DNA of 64,000 nucleotides from Pseudomonas migulae NBRC 103157 (GCF_002091715.1 NZ_BDAG01000039.1:1-64000), one strand, 5' to 3'. Shown: positions 24,914-34,049, counted from the stretch's first letter. Numbers and translations: made by a program. The notes: generated from the sequence alone by a model not told the origin.

Positions 24914-25765
24914 TCAAGAAGTTCTTGGTTTGCCGTCAATGGCCGGTGTTGCATCCTTTGTAGCAGGAATGGCGCTGGGCAGATGACGGGCAATCAGCCC
25001 GCGATACGCTGCAGCACCGAGGCAGGCACCGACAATCGGTGCAAAAATCGGAATCAGGAAATACGGGATATCGCGAGCGCCGGTGAAAGAAATTTCACCC
25101 CAGCCCGCGAAGAAAGTCATCAATTTCGGTCCGAAGTCGCGCGCCGGGTTCATCGCAAAGCCGGTCAGCGGACCCATCGAGCTGCCAATCACCGCAATCA
25201 GCAGGCCGATCAGCAGTGGCGCCATTGGCCCGTTGGGCAGACCGTTGTTGTCGTCGGTCAGGGACATGATCACGCCCATCAGGACGGCGGTGATGATCAC
25301 TTCAACCAGGAAGGCCTGGGCGGTGGACAAGGCCGGGTTGGGGAACGTGGAGAACACCGAGGCCAGTTCGAGGCTGGCTTGAGTGCCGCGAACCATATGG
25401 TGAGTTTGTTCGTAATCGAAGAAAAGATTGCTGTACAGCGTGTAAACCAACAACGCGCCGCAGAACGCGCCAGCCACTTGGGCAAGAATGTAGAAAGGCA
25501 GTTTGCGTTTTTCGAAGTCGGCGAAAATGCTCAGCGCGATGCTGACGGCAGGGTTGAGATGAGCCCCGGAAACCCCGGCGGTCAAGTAGATCGCCATGCT
25601 GACGCCGACGCCCCAGATGATGCTGATTTCCCACAAGCCAAAGCTGGCACCCGCGACCTTGAGCGCGGCAACGCAACCAGTACCAAAAAAGATCAGCAGT
25701 GCAGTGCCCAGAAACTCGGCCATGCATTGGCTGGAGAGTGACGGTTGTTGTAAAGCAGTTGTCAT
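24914..25765 (-). CDS. glpF: glycerol uptake facilitator (aquaglyceroporin)
   Basis: A 283-residue MIP channel with six helices. The two NPA pore motifs are at 71-73 (HLNPAV) and 206-208; the second is followed by R, and the D after NPAR is the glycerol-channel signature. It is the first gene of glpFK. The 369 bp upstream (25766-26134) hold the promoter region; no operator there is clear enough to annotate. Confidence 0.95.
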   Translation of the reverse strand: MTTALQQPSLSSQCMAEFLGTALLIFFGTGCVAALKVAGASFGLWEISIIWGVGVSMAIYLTAGVSGAHLNPAVSIALSIFADFEKRKLPFYILAQVAGAFCGALLVYTLYSNLFFDYEQTHHMVRGTQASLELASVFSTFPNPALSTAQAFLVEVIITAVLMGVIMSLTDDNNGLPNGPMAPLLIGLLIAVIGSSMGPLTGFAMNPARDFGPKLMTFFAGWGEISFTGARDIPYFLIPIFAPIVGACLGAAAYRGLIARHLPSAIPATKDATPAIDGKPRTS

Positions 25766-26134
25766 CGAAAACCTCTTTGTTTTTGTTGTCTGGCGCTTTT
25801 TTCGTCATGGCCAAAGCGCGATTTTCACCGAGGCAGGATCCCCATCCTGTTCCCGGCTTACTGCTGGTTACTGCGTTGTCACGTTGTACGGTATTCAGAT
25901 TCGAAAAAATATAGACAAGAAACACTGCTGTCAAAGGTCGAAAGTGAACTACCAGTCACATTGAAACTATTAGTCACATGAATGATCGTTTTGTTTAGGC
26001 GACGAGACGATCTCTGACGAACGGTAAAAACCTGCGCCAAGCTGTGGAAACACTGCCGTGATAGAGCCTTTTGTGGAGCAATGACCTAGAATCCAGCGCA
26101 GTATTTTTTCTCTGCCGCCCAGTCTGGAGCTGTC
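25766..26134. other. intergenic region glpF / ybaK
   Basis: This divergent intergenic region carries the promoters of glpF (minus) and ybaK (plus). It is moderately AT-rich around 25900-25985. No RNA gene, repeat or convincing operator was seen. Confidence 0.5.
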
Positions 26135-26605
26135 ATGACCCCCGCATTGGATTTGTTGAAAAAAGTTCGTGCCGAACATCGCGTGCACAGTTACGAACAT
26201 GACCCGAAGGCAGCGTCCTATGGGCTGGAGGCCGCGGAGAAACTGGGCCTGGACCCGGCACAGGTATTCAAGACATTGCTGGCGGCCAGCGAGAAAGGGG
26301 AATTGCTGGTGGCCGTGGTGCCGGTCGTCGGAAGTCTCGACTTGAAGGGCCTGGCGCATGCGGCCGGGGTGAAAAAAGTCGAAATGGCCGACCCGGCCGC
26401 GGCGCAACGTTCGACGGGTTATCTGTTGGGTGGTATCAGCCCGCTGGGGCAGAAAAAGCGCTTGCGCACTTTTATCGACAATTCGGCCCAGCCCTTCGCC
26501 AGCATTTTCGTCAGTGCCGGTCGGCGCGGTCTTGAAGTGGAACTGGCGCCCGCGGTACTGGCCGAACACACACAGGCCAAGTTCGCCGATATCGGCCGCG
26601 CCTGA
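26135..26605 (+). CDS. ybaK: YbaK/EbsC Cys-tRNA(Pro) deacylase
   Basis: A 156-residue YbaK-type editing domain. It hydrolyses Cys-tRNA(Pro) mischarged by prolyl-tRNA synthetase. Seen are the VFKTLL motif with the catalytic Lys near residue 46, and the STGYLLGGISPLGQKK loop near 90-105. The family length is about 155-160 aa. It is followed 15 bp later by a PhzF-family gene, probably in the same transcript. Confidence 0.92.
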   Translation: MTPALDLLKKVRAEHRVHSYEHDPKAASYGLEAAEKLGLDPAQVFKTLLAASEKGELLVAVVPVVGSLDLKGLAHAAGVKKVEMADPAAAQRSTGYLLGGISPLGQKKRLRTFIDNSAQPFASIFVSAGRRGLEVELAPAVLAEHTQAKFADIGRA

Positions 26606-26620
26606 ATCAGGGAGAAGGTT

Positions 26621-27403
26621 ATGCAGCTTGAGTTTCATCAGGTCGATGCGTTCAGTGATCGGCCGTTCAGTGGTAACCCGGCGATGGTCTATCGGCTCGA
26701 TGCCTGGCTCGCCGACGAGTTGATGCAGAAGATCGCCGCCGAGCATAACCTTGCCGAAACCGCCTTCGTGATGCGTGAGGGGCAGGGCTGGCACATTCGC
26801 TGGTTTACCCCGACGACCGAAGTGCCTTTGTGTGGGCATGCCACTTTGGCCAGCGCGTACGTTTTGTTTGAAATCTATCAAGAGCCGGTCGAGCGCTTGG
26901 ACTTCATCTGCAAATCCGGTCAGCTGAGCGTGAGTCGCGAAGGTGAGCGGCTTTGGCTGGATTTTCCCGCAATCGTACCGTCTGAAGTCGGCGTGACACT
27001 GGATGTCGAACGCGCCTTGGGCGTCGAAGTGGTCGATGTGCTCGGTTCAAATGAATTGTTTGTGGTACTGGAATCGGAGCAGGCCGTGCTCGATTGTCAG
27101 CCCGACATGGTCGCGTTGGCCAAACTGCCTTGGCCGGGCGCCATCGTCACCGCCAAGGGCAGCAAGCATGATTTTGTGTCACGGTACTTCGCGCCGGCGA
27201 TTGGTATCAACGAAGATCCGGTGACTGGATCGACCCATTGCAGCCTGATTCCGTACTGGTCAAAACGTTTGGGCAAGTCGGATCTGACGGCGTATCAGTG
27301 TTCGAAACGCGGCGGGGAGTTGTTCTGCCGACTGGAAGGGGACCGGGTGAAGATCGGCGGGAATGCGACGCTGGTGGTGAGTGGAACGCTGATCGTGGGC
27401 TGA
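26621..27403 (+). CDS. PhzF-family isomerase/epimerase-like protein
   Basis: A 260-residue protein of the PhzF/diaminopimelate-epimerase fold. Seen are the N-terminal FHQVDAFSDRPFSGNPA, the catalytic Glu (E46 in LAETAF), PLCGHATLASAYV, and the DPVTGSTHC loop. No other phenazine genes are present, so a phenazine role is not implied; the substrate is unknown. GGAGAAGG upstream of the ATG is a good ribosome binding site. Confidence 0.9.
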   Translation: MQLEFHQVDAFSDRPFSGNPAMVYRLDAWLADELMQKIAAEHNLAETAFVMREGQGWHIRWFTPTTEVPLCGHATLASAYVLFEIYQEPVERLDFICKSGQLSVSREGERLWLDFPAIVPSEVGVTLDVERALGVEVVDVLGSNELFVVLESEQAVLDCQPDMVALAKLPWPGAIVTAKGSKHDFVSRYFAPAIGINEDPVTGSTHCSLIPYWSKRLGKSDLTAYQCSKRGGELFCRLEGDRVKIGGNATLVVSGTLIVG

Positions 27404-27414
27404 CTCAAAACCAT

Positions 27415-27504
27415 TGTGGGAGCGGGCTTGCTTGTGAAAGCGGTGTGTCAGTCGACATCATGATTGACTGACACACCGCTTTCACAAGCAAGCCCGCTCC
27501 CACA
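27415..27504. repeat. REPIN (GCGGGCTTGCTTGTGAAAG variant), 39-bp arms
   Basis: Perfectly complementary arms, 27415-27453 and 27466-27504, around a 12-nt loop. Both arms carry the same unusual TTGTGAAAG core and the inner GTGTGTCAGTC extension. It lies between convergent genes. Confidence 0.92.
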
Positions 27505-27519
27505 TTTGGTCCGCGTGTA

Positions 27520-28629
27520 TTAGCTGGCAGTGCTGAAGCGACGGACACCGGAGTCCACCGCCAGAATCTGTGCTGCCATGCTGCCGGACGCCTGGAACAA
27601 CACCAGATGTTCAGCTGATACCCGAATGCCAACTTGCGCACCGATCGGATGATCCGCATGGCTCGGGAAGATCGACTCAAGCTGCGAACCGGTCGGCAAC
27701 TGCAACCGATACAACGTCGATGCTCCCTGGAACGACTTGCCGACAATCCGCGCCTTCAAATCGCTGTCCGGCGCATAAACGATATCGTCCGGGCGCAGCA
27801 GCACATCCACCGCACCGCCAACCGGCCACGTGTAGGCACGATTGCCGCGCAATTGACCCAGCTCGGTCTGCACCGATTCCGGGCTGCTCAACTGACCGCG
27901 AATGAAGTAACCCTGACCAATGAAACTGGCTACATATGGCGTCAGCGGTTCGTGATACAGGTTGTAGGGCGTATCCCACTGTTCCAGGCGACCTTCCTTG
28001 AAAACCCCCACATGATCGCTGACTGCAAAGGCTTCTTCCTGGTCGTGTGTCACCAGAATCGCGCTGGTGCCACGGGCCTTGAGGATGTCGCGCACCTCAT
28101 GGCTGAGCTTGCGTCGCAGCTCGCCGTCAAGGTTGGAAAACGGTTCGTCGAGCAGCAGCAATTGCGGCTCCGGCGCCAAGGCGCGGGCCAACGCGACACG
28201 CTGCTGCTGTCCACCCGAAAGCTCGTGCGGAAAGCGTTTGCCGAGGTTTTTCAGGTTGACCAGTTCCAGCAGCTCTTCGGTCACGCGGTCCTTTTGCGGA
28301 TGCTTGCGGATCCCGAACCCGATGTTCTCGGCCACACTCAGATGTGGAAACAGAGCGTAATCCTGAAACACCATGCCGATCCTGCGTTTCTCCGGCGCGA
28401 GGGTGAACCCGGCGCTGGAGATTGTTTCGCCTGCCAGTGTGATTTCACCTTCGTGCACCGGTTCGAACCCGGCAATCGCCCGCAGAGTCGTGGTTTTGCC
28501 GCAGCCTGAAGAGCCAAGCAGGCAACCGATGTCGCCGGCATTCAAATGCAGGTTGAGGTTCTGCACAACGCGCTGGTCCTGATAACCGCAGGCGAGGTCG
28601 CGCAGGTTTAGCAGTAGTGGCTGGCTCAT
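27520..28629 (-). CDS. ABC transporter ATPase (FbpC/PotA-type)
   Basis: A 369-residue ATPase. Walker A is GSSGCGKTT near 39-47, the signature is LSGGQQQR and Walker B is LLLLDEPFSNLD. A C-terminal TOBE-like regulatory domain starts near 250. It resembles iron(III) or polyamine importers, but no permease or binding protein is in the window, so the partner is encoded elsewhere. The start overlaps the argF stop by four bases. The argF-ATPase pair is conserved in Pseudomonas as I remember it; the functional link to arginine synthesis is not explained. Confidence 0.85.
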   Translation of the reverse strand: MSQPLLLNLRDLACGYQDQRVVQNLNLHLNAGDIGCLLGSSGCGKTTTLRAIAGFEPVHEGEITLAGETISSAGFTLAPEKRRIGMVFQDYALFPHLSVAENIGFGIRKHPQKDRVTEELLELVNLKNLGKRFPHELSGGQQQRVALARALAPEPQLLLLDEPFSNLDGELRRKLSHEVRDILKARGTSAILVTHDQEEAFAVSDHVGVFKEGRLEQWDTPYNLYHEPLTPYVASFIGQGYFIRGQLSSPESVQTELGQLRGNRAYTWPVGGAVDVLLRPDDIVYAPDSDLKARIVGKSFQGASTLYRLQLPTGSQLESIFPSHADHPIGAQVGIRVSAEHLVLFQASGSMAAQILAVDSGVRRFSTAS

Positions 28630-29549
28630 GCGTGGTGATACGCCGGCTCGACGAGAAACTCGAGCAGGGCCTTTTGTGCGTGGAGGCGGTTTTCCGCTTG
28701 ATCCCAGGCGACGGAGCGCGGGTCATCGAGCAGGTCCAGGCTGATCTCCTCGCCACGGTGGGCGGGCAGGCAGTGCATGAACAGCACGTCCTCGGCGGCC
28801 AGATCCAGCAGCGCGCGATTGACCTGGAACGGTGAGAACAGCTTCAGGCGCTTGGCGGTTTCTTCTTCCTGGCCCATGGAGGTCCAGACGTCGGTGCTCA
28901 CCAGGTGCGCGCCACGCACGGCATCCTTCGGATCGCGAACGATGGTCACCCGGTCGCCGGCCTTGGCCACGAATTCGGGGTTGGGTTCATAGCCCTCAGG
29001 GCACGCGATGCGCAGCTGGAAGTCGAACTGGATCGCCGCTTCTATATAGCTGTTGCACATGTTGTTGCCATCACCGATCCAGGCCACGGTTTTGCCCTGG
29101 ATCGAGCCACGGTGTTCGAGGAAGGTCTGCATGTCCGCCAGCAACTGGCACGGGTGCAGGTCGTCGGACAGGCCGTTGATCAGCGGGACGCGCGAATTGG
29201 CGGCGAACTCGGTCAGTGTGCTGTGGGAAAACGTACGGATCATCACCGCATCGAGCATGCTCGACATGACGATGGCGGCGTCGCCGATCGGCTCGCCACG
29301 GCCCAGTTGGGTGTCGCGCGGCGACAGGAAGATGGCCTGGCCGCCGAGCTGGATCATGCCGGCTTCGAACGAGATACGGGTGCGGGTCGAGGACTTCTCG
29401 AAAATCATCCCGAGTACGCGGTTTTTCAGAGGCTCGAACAGTACGCCGCGGTTACGCAGGTCTTTGAGCTCAACGCCTCGACGGATCACGCTGACCAGCT
29501 CTTCGGGCGTGCAATCCATCAGGGAGAGAAAGTGCCTTGCGCTCATCAT
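28626..29549 (-). CDS. argF: ornithine carbamoyltransferase, anabolic
   Basis: A 307-residue enzyme converting ornithine and carbamoyl phosphate to citrulline. The carbamoyl-phosphate motif is SSTRTR (53-58), and HPCQ, the ornithine SMG motif (TSMGQE) and HCLPAHRG are all present. The length matches the anabolic form rather than catabolic ArcB. There are two adjacent Met codons; the first was taken, with AAGG upstream. A possible ArgR site lies about 120 bp upstream. With argG in this window it covers two steps of arginine synthesis. Confidence 0.95.
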   Translation of the reverse strand: MMSARHFLSLMDCTPEELVSVIRRGVELKDLRNRGVLFEPLKNRVLGMIFEKSSTRTRISFEAGMIQLGGQAIFLSPRDTQLGRGEPIGDAAIVMSSMLDAVMIRTFSHSTLTEFAANSRVPLINGLSDDLHPCQLLADMQTFLEHRGSIQGKTVAWIGDGNNMCNSYIEAAIQFDFQLRIACPEGYEPNPEFVAKAGDRVTIVRDPKDAVRGAHLVSTDVWTSMGQEEETAKRLKLFSPFQVNRALLDLAAEDVLFMHCLPAHRGEEISLDLLDDPRSVAWDQAENRLHAQKALLEFLVEPAYHHA

Positions 29550-29650
29550 TGACTACCTTTTTGCAACAGACCGCAGATACTCAAAGCCTTGTTTAATCGA
29601 AAAACGGGCGAGACCTGCGGCGTAAGCCGCACGGGGCGACGAAATAGGGA

Positions 29651-29692
29651 AGGCGCGATCTTGACATTAAATGTCGCGTTTTTCCAATAGGC
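29651..29692 (+). promoter_or_regulatory. candidate ArgR operator upstream of argF
   Basis: TGTCGC-GTTTTTCC-AA at 29672-29687 matches the P. aeruginosa ArgR half-site TGTCGC-N8-AA. A weaker copy (AGGCGC-N8-CA) sits 21 bp before it in the same orientation, as in direct-repeat ArgR sites. ArgR represses argF in P. aeruginosa. Confidence 0.45.
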
Positions 29693-29951
29693 TACGGTGT
29701 TTAGGGGATTTCAGAGGGGCTACGGGGTGATCGCAGTAGCGCATTTGAAGCCGGTTTCCTGACAGCAGCCCGTCATTTGTACACTGGGCTCGCGGGGCTT
29801 TGCAATCAAGCGGGGCGGGCAGGGTTTACGGGTGGTCGGTTTCTGGTGCGGTATTCCGGCTATCGGATGGCAATGTGCCTCGTCTGAAACACTTGCTAAT
29901 GCAATGTGCTGGGTTATAACTAAGTCACGAATGACGCAGGAAGCCTTCGGA

Positions 29952-30242
29952 ATGGAATCGAAAGAACAGCAACTCATGGAACTGCTCGGCCTCACGGCCC
30001 GCTCACTGACGCATCTCACAGCTTCCATGACCTCGATGTCCTTCGAGCTTTTGCGAAGCAACGACGAGGTGACCAAGGCTGCTGGCCGGCGAATGATCGA
30101 TCGCATGGCGACCATCAGCGCAGGTCTCGACGAGCACTGGCGACTGATCGGCGAACTGACCGGGGTGCATGTCGCCCACGAGCAGATCGAAACCGTTCAG
30201 GAGATCCAGTTGCAGGCGCCGCCAAGGCTGCCGGCAAACTGA
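29952..30242 (+). CDS. conserved hypothetical protein (96 aa)
   Basis: A small soluble, mostly helical protein without signal or membrane segment. AGGAAG stands nine bases before the chosen ATG; an in-frame ATG at 29931 would add seven residues. The sequence has regularly spaced Leu/Met and could form a helical bundle or coiled coil. I do not recognise the family. It precedes the molybdopterin oxidoreductase by 134 bp on the same strand. Confidence 0.65.
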   Translation: MESKEQQLMELLGLTARSLTHLTASMTSMSFELLRSNDEVTKAAGRRMIDRMATISAGLDEHWRLIGELTGVHVAHEQIETVQEIQLQAPPRLPAN

Positions 30243-30376
30243 TCCGGAGCGGCCATCGGCTGGCCTGATGGTCGCCGATTCACAAGACGAACGTCGCTGG
30301 CGCAGCGGCGGAGCGCAGGCCATAGTTTTGATCCCGCGGCCGATATTGCCCGCCCAGAACAAAACAGAGACTGGCC

Positions 30377-32482
30377 ATGACCAAGACTCTCCATCACCGT
30401 GCCTGCCACCTGTGTGAAGCCATCTGCGGCCTGACCATCGAGACCACCGAGGTCGATGGCGATGTGCAGATCACCTCGATCAAGGGCGATGCCCAGGATA
30501 CGTTCAGTCGCGGGCACATCTGCCCCAAGGCTGTCGCCCTGCAAGACATACAAAACGACCCGGACCGTCTGCGTCAGCCGATGCTGCGGGTCGGCAGTGA
30601 ATGGCAGCCTATCGAATGGGATGACGCCTTCAACCTGGTCGCTGAACGCCTGGCCGGGATTCAGGCACGGCACGGGCAGAACGCGGTCGCGGTTTATCAA
30701 GGCAACCCCAGCGTGCACAACTACGGGCTGATGACCCACAGCAATTACTTCCTCGGCCTGCTGAAAACCCGCAACCGGTTTTCTGCGACGTCGGTCGATC
30801 AGTTGCCCCATCACCTGACCAGTCATTTGATGTATGGCCACGGTTTGCTGTTGCCCATTCCGGACATCGATCACACCGATTTCATGTTGATCCTGGGCGG
30901 TAATCCGCTGGCCTCCAATGGCAGCATCATGACCGTGCCGGATGTGGAAAAGCGTCTGAAGGCGATTCAGGCCCGGGGCGGCAAAGTGGTGGTGGTCGAC
31001 CCGCGCCGCAGCGAAACGGCGGCAATCGCCGATCAACATCTGTTCGTGCGTCCCGGTGGCGATGCGGCATTGTTGTTCGGGCTGCTCAATACCTTGTTCG
31101 CCGAAGGCCTGACCCGCGAAAGCCATTTGCCGGTGGACGGTCTGGAAGAGGTGCGTGAAGCCGTCGCAAGTTTCACTGCCGAGGCCATGAGCCCGCTATG
31201 TGCTGTGCCGGCCGAGCAGATTCGCCAACTGGCGCGGGACTTCGCGGCGGCCCCGACAGCGGTCTGCTATGGCCGCATGGGGGTCTCGACCCAGGCGTTC
31301 GGCACGTTGTGCCATTGGGTGGTGCAGTTGATCAATCTGGTCACCGGCAACCTCGACCGAGTGGGCGGCGCGTTGTGCACCGAGCCGGCGGTGGACCTGG
31401 TAGCGTCCACCTCGGGCGGGCATTTCAACCTGTGGCAGAGTCGTGTGTCCGGGCGTCCGGAATACGGCGGCGAATTGCCAGTGTCGGCGCTGGCCGAAGA
31501 GATGCTCACCGAAGGGGAGGGGCAGGTCCGCGCGCTGATCACCGTAGCCGGCAATCCGGTGCTGTCGACGCCCAATGGCCGGCAGCTTGAACAGGCGCTG
31601 GACGGGTTGGAGTTCATGGTCAGTGTCGACTTGTACATCAACGAAACCACACGCTATGCCGACCTGATCCTGCCATCGACATCAGCCCTGGAAAACGATC
31701 ACTACGACACCACCTTCAACATGTTCGCGGTGCGTAACGTCACCCGGTTCAACCGCGCGATCCTGGCCAAACCGGAAGGCGCGCTGCACGACTGGGAAAT
31801 TTTCGTCGGGCTGGCCAAGGCCTTTGCCGCGAAGACCGGCAAAGAACTCAAGCCGACGATCCCACCCGCACAGATGATTGATCGTGGTTTGCGGATGGGG
31901 CTGTATGGCGATGCCTCGGAGCATCAGCTGTCGCTGGCGACGTTGTTCGATCATCCGCATGGAGTTGATCTTGGCGCGTTGAAATCCAACCTGGCTCCGC
32001 GCCTTAAAACCGCTGACCAGCGCATCCAGGCAGCCCCTGCGGTCATTCTTGCCGACCTGGCTCGCTTCGCCGCGCTGCAAGCGCCGGCCACCGATGAATT
32101 GCTGATGATTGGCCGCCGTCACGTACGCAGCAACAACTCGTGGATGCACAACTATCATCGACTGGTGAAGGGCAAGCCGCGTCATCAATTGCTGATGCAT
32201 CCGGACGATCTTGCCAGTCGCGGTCTCAGCGACGGGCAGCGGGTGCGAGTCAGTTCCCGGGTCGGCATGATCGAAGTGGAAGTGCAGGGCAGTCTGGACA
32301 TGATGAAAGGCGTGGTCAGCCTGCCGCACGGTTGGGGCCATGCACGGCCCGGCGTGCAGATGACGATTGCCAGCGGCCAGCCGGGTTCCAGCGCCAATGA
32401 CCTGACCGACGAGTGTCAGCTCGACGAGTTGTCGGGGAATGCGGCGTTGAACGGTGTTCCAGTGACCGTGGCGGCGGCTTGA
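30377..32482 (+). CDS. molybdopterin oxidoreductase (FdhF/NarB-like)
   Basis: A 701-residue enzyme of the DMSO-reductase superfamily. The N-terminal [4Fe-4S] ligands are C10, C13, C17 and C49. The large Mo-bisMGD domain and a C-terminal dinucleotide-binding domain, starting near residue 590 with IGRRHVRSNNSWMH, follow. There is no Tat signal, so it is cytoplasmic. No Sec or Cys active-site ligand of the formate dehydrogenase kind was confirmed. No electron-transfer subunit or chaperone gene is adjacent. The substrate is unknown. Confidence 0.88.
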   Translation: MTKTLHHRACHLCEAICGLTIETTEVDGDVQITSIKGDAQDTFSRGHICPKAVALQDIQNDPDRLRQPMLRVGSEWQPIEWDDAFNLVAERLAGIQARHGQNAVAVYQGNPSVHNYGLMTHSNYFLGLLKTRNRFSATSVDQLPHHLTSHLMYGHGLLLPIPDIDHTDFMLILGGNPLASNGSIMTVPDVEKRLKAIQARGGKVVVVDPRRSETAAIADQHLFVRPGGDAALLFGLLNTLFAEGLTRESHLPVDGLEEVREAVASFTAEAMSPLCAVPAEQIRQLARDFAAAPTAVCYGRMGVSTQAFGTLCHWVVQLINLVTGNLDRVGGALCTEPAVDLVASTSGGHFNLWQSRVSGRPEYGGELPVSALAEEMLTEGEGQVRALITVAGNPVLSTPNGRQLEQALDGLEFMVSVDLYINETTRYADLILPSTSALENDHYDTTFNMFAVRNVTRFNRAILAKPEGALHDWEIFVGLAKAFAAKTGKELKPTIPPAQMIDRGLRMGLYGDASEHQLSLATLFDHPHGVDLGALKSNLAPRLKTADQRIQAAPAVILADLARFAALQAPATDELLMIGRRHVRSNNSWMHNYHRLVKGKPRHQLLMHPDDLASRGLSDGQRVRVSSRVGMIEVEVQGSLDMMKGVVSLPHGWGHARPGVQMTIASGQPGSSANDLTDECQLDELSGNAALNGVPVTVAAA

Positions 32483-32579
32483 TTGAGTCTGTCGGGGAGA
32501 CCGAGCATGGCGCTCGGGTTTCCGTTACAATGCGCCACCGTGCCGACCCCTGAGTCGGAAAGTTCAGCCGAGGTGCTCC

Positions 32580-32921
32580 ATGGATATCATCGAAACGATT
32601 AAAGAGCAGATTGCTAACAACACCATTCTGCTTTACATGAAAGGTTCGCCGAATGCCCCGCAGTGTGGCTTCTCCGCGAAAGCCGCGCAGGCCGTGATGG
32701 CATGTGGTGAAAAGTTTGCGTACGTGGACATCCTGCAGAACCCGGAAATCCGCGCCAACCTGCCAAAATACGCCAACTGGCCAACCTTCCCGCAACTGTG
32801 GGTGGGTGGTGAGCTGGTCGGCGGTAGCGACATCATGACCGAGATGGCTGCAGACGGTTCGTTGCAGGCCACGATCAAAGCGGCTGTTGAAGCGGCTGCT
32901 GCCAACAAGTCCGAAGCCTGA
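32580..32921 (+). CDS. grxD: monothiol glutaredoxin (Grx4 type)
   Basis: A 113-residue monothiol glutaredoxin with C29-G-F-S, the TFPQLWVGGELVGGSDI glutathione-binding region and normal length. The family carries [2Fe-2S] clusters between two subunits and delivers them to apoproteins. It sits beside bfr/bfd in an iron-related neighbourhood. Confidence 0.94.
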   Translation: MDIIETIKEQIANNTILLYMKGSPNAPQCGFSAKAAQAVMACGEKFAYVDILQNPEIRANLPKYANWPTFPQLWVGGELVGGSDIMTEMAADGSLQATIKAAVEAAAANKSEA

Positions 32922-32926
32922 TTCCT

Positions 32927-33014
32927 TGCAGGAGCCGGCTTGCTGGCGATCAACGAACACGCGGTTAGTCCGATTGACCGCGGTGTCTGGATCGCCAGCA
33001 AGCCGGCTCCTGCA
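32927..33014. repeat. REPIN downstream of grxD
   Basis: Arms TGCAGGAGCCGGCTTGCTGG plus CGATC (32927-32951) and the complement at 32990-33014 match perfectly for 25 bp. Both arms share the TGCAGG variant at the outer end. Confidence 0.9.
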
Positions 33015-33044
33015 GGAGTGAAGTGCCACCCGGATCTCGGGCAT

Positions 33045-33083
33045 GAAAAAGCCCCGCTTCTCTAAAAGAGAGCGGGGCTTTTT
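33045..33083. terminator. bidirectional terminator grxD / bfr
   Basis: GCCCCGCT pairs with AGCGGGGC and the stem extends to CTCT/AGAG around AAAA with one bulge. It is flanked by AAAAA on the left and TTTTT on the right, so it can end both convergent genes. Confidence 0.9.
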
Positions 33084-33109
33084 ATTGCCTCAAGATTAGC
33101 GGGCGCTAA

Positions 33110-33583
33110 TTACTCTTCGCCCATCTGCGATTGCAGATAGTTCTCAAGACCGACTTTATCGATCAGGCCCAGTTGGGTTTCCAGCCAGTCGATATGTTCT
33201 TCTTCGGATTCGAGAATGTCTTCGAGCAGTTCACGGCTACCGAAATCGCCAACAGTCTCGCAATGAGCAATCGCGACTTTGAGGTCCGCGTGGCCGGTAC
33301 GTTCGATGCGCAGGTCGCATTCCAGCATTTCCTGGGTGTGCTCGCCGATCTGCAGCTTGCCCAGGTCCTGCACATTCGGCAGGCCTTCCAGGAACAGGAT
33401 GCGCTTGATCAGCTTGTCCGCGTGTTTCATCTCGTCGATGGACTCGTGGTATTCATGCTTGCCCAGCTTGTTCAGACCCCAATCTTCATACATGCGCGCA
33501 TGCAGAAAATACTGATTGATCGCGACCAGTTCATTGGCAAGGATCTTGTTGAGATGCTGGATGACTGTAATGTCGCCTTTCAT
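33110..33583 (-). CDS. bfr: bacterioferritin
   Basis: A 157-residue ferritin-like subunit with ferroxidase ligands E18, E51 and H54 and heme ligand M52. Later ligands lie in the SEEEHIDWLE helix. It matches the BfrB type of P. aeruginosa, which stores iron in a 24-mer and releases it when Bfd binds at the heme. bfd lies 199 bp upstream on the same strand. Confidence 0.95.
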   Translation of the reverse strand: MKGDITVIQHLNKILANELVAINQYFLHARMYEDWGLNKLGKHEYHESIDEMKHADKLIKRILFLEGLPNVQDLGKLQIGEHTQEMLECDLRIERTGHADLKVAIAHCETVGDFGSRELLEDILESEEEHIDWLETQLGLIDKVGLENYLQSQMGEE

Positions 33584-33739
33584 AATGGGGTCCTGCCCTG
33601 TATTAGCTGTCTATAGAGCAGAGTTTGAGCTGCACAATTAAGAGTGTCAAACCTAAGTTATTGAAACTTAAATGAAAATTAATCGGAATAAGAATGTTTG
33701 TGTTCCGCGTCTAGCGCGTAACTAGTTGATTTTCAGGTA

Positions 33740-33771
33740 TAAAAAAACCGGACATGAAGTCCGGTTCTTTG
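33740..33771 (-). terminator. terminator of bfd
   Basis: AACCGGAC pairs with GTCCGGTT around ATGAA. On the minus strand it is followed by a run of seven T. Confidence 0.88.
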
Positions 33772-33782
33772 GAATAGGGTAT

Positions 33783-34001
33783 TTACGCGGCAGTAAATTC
33801 TACAGGGAAAGGAATTGCAGCCTGAGCCGTTTGCAACTTGGTCAGGGTTTCACGCACCACTTCCTTGGCAAGGCAGGCGCATTTGCCGCATTGGCTGGCT
33901 ACGCCGGTAGCCAGGCGGACTTCCTTGTAGCTGCAGCATCCTTCATAGATTGCTTCGCGGATTTGTCCGTCGGTGACGCCAGTGCAGAGGCAGACATACA
34001 T
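33783..34001 (-). CDS. bfd: bacterioferritin-associated ferredoxin
   Basis: A 72-residue BFD-like [2Fe-2S] protein with ligands in CLC near the start (Cys 4 and 6) and CGKC (Cys 38 and 41). It gives electrons to the bacterioferritin heme to release stored Fe(II) under iron starvation. The Fur-like box at 34050-34068 upstream and the neighbouring bfr fit this role. The terminator at 33740 separates its transcript from bfr. Confidence 0.95.
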   Translation of the reverse strand: MYVCLCTGVTDGQIREAIYEGCCSYKEVRLATGVASQCGKCACLAKEVVRETLTKLQTAQAAIPFPVEFTAA

Positions 34002-34049
34002 AAGCTAAGAACCGTCGCTGGTGGTGACTCAGTTGCGATGGATCTTAAT

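Noticed and set aside
26621..27403. Phenazine biosynthesis gene
   Set aside because: PhzF relatives are common outside phenazine clusters and no other phz gene is present.
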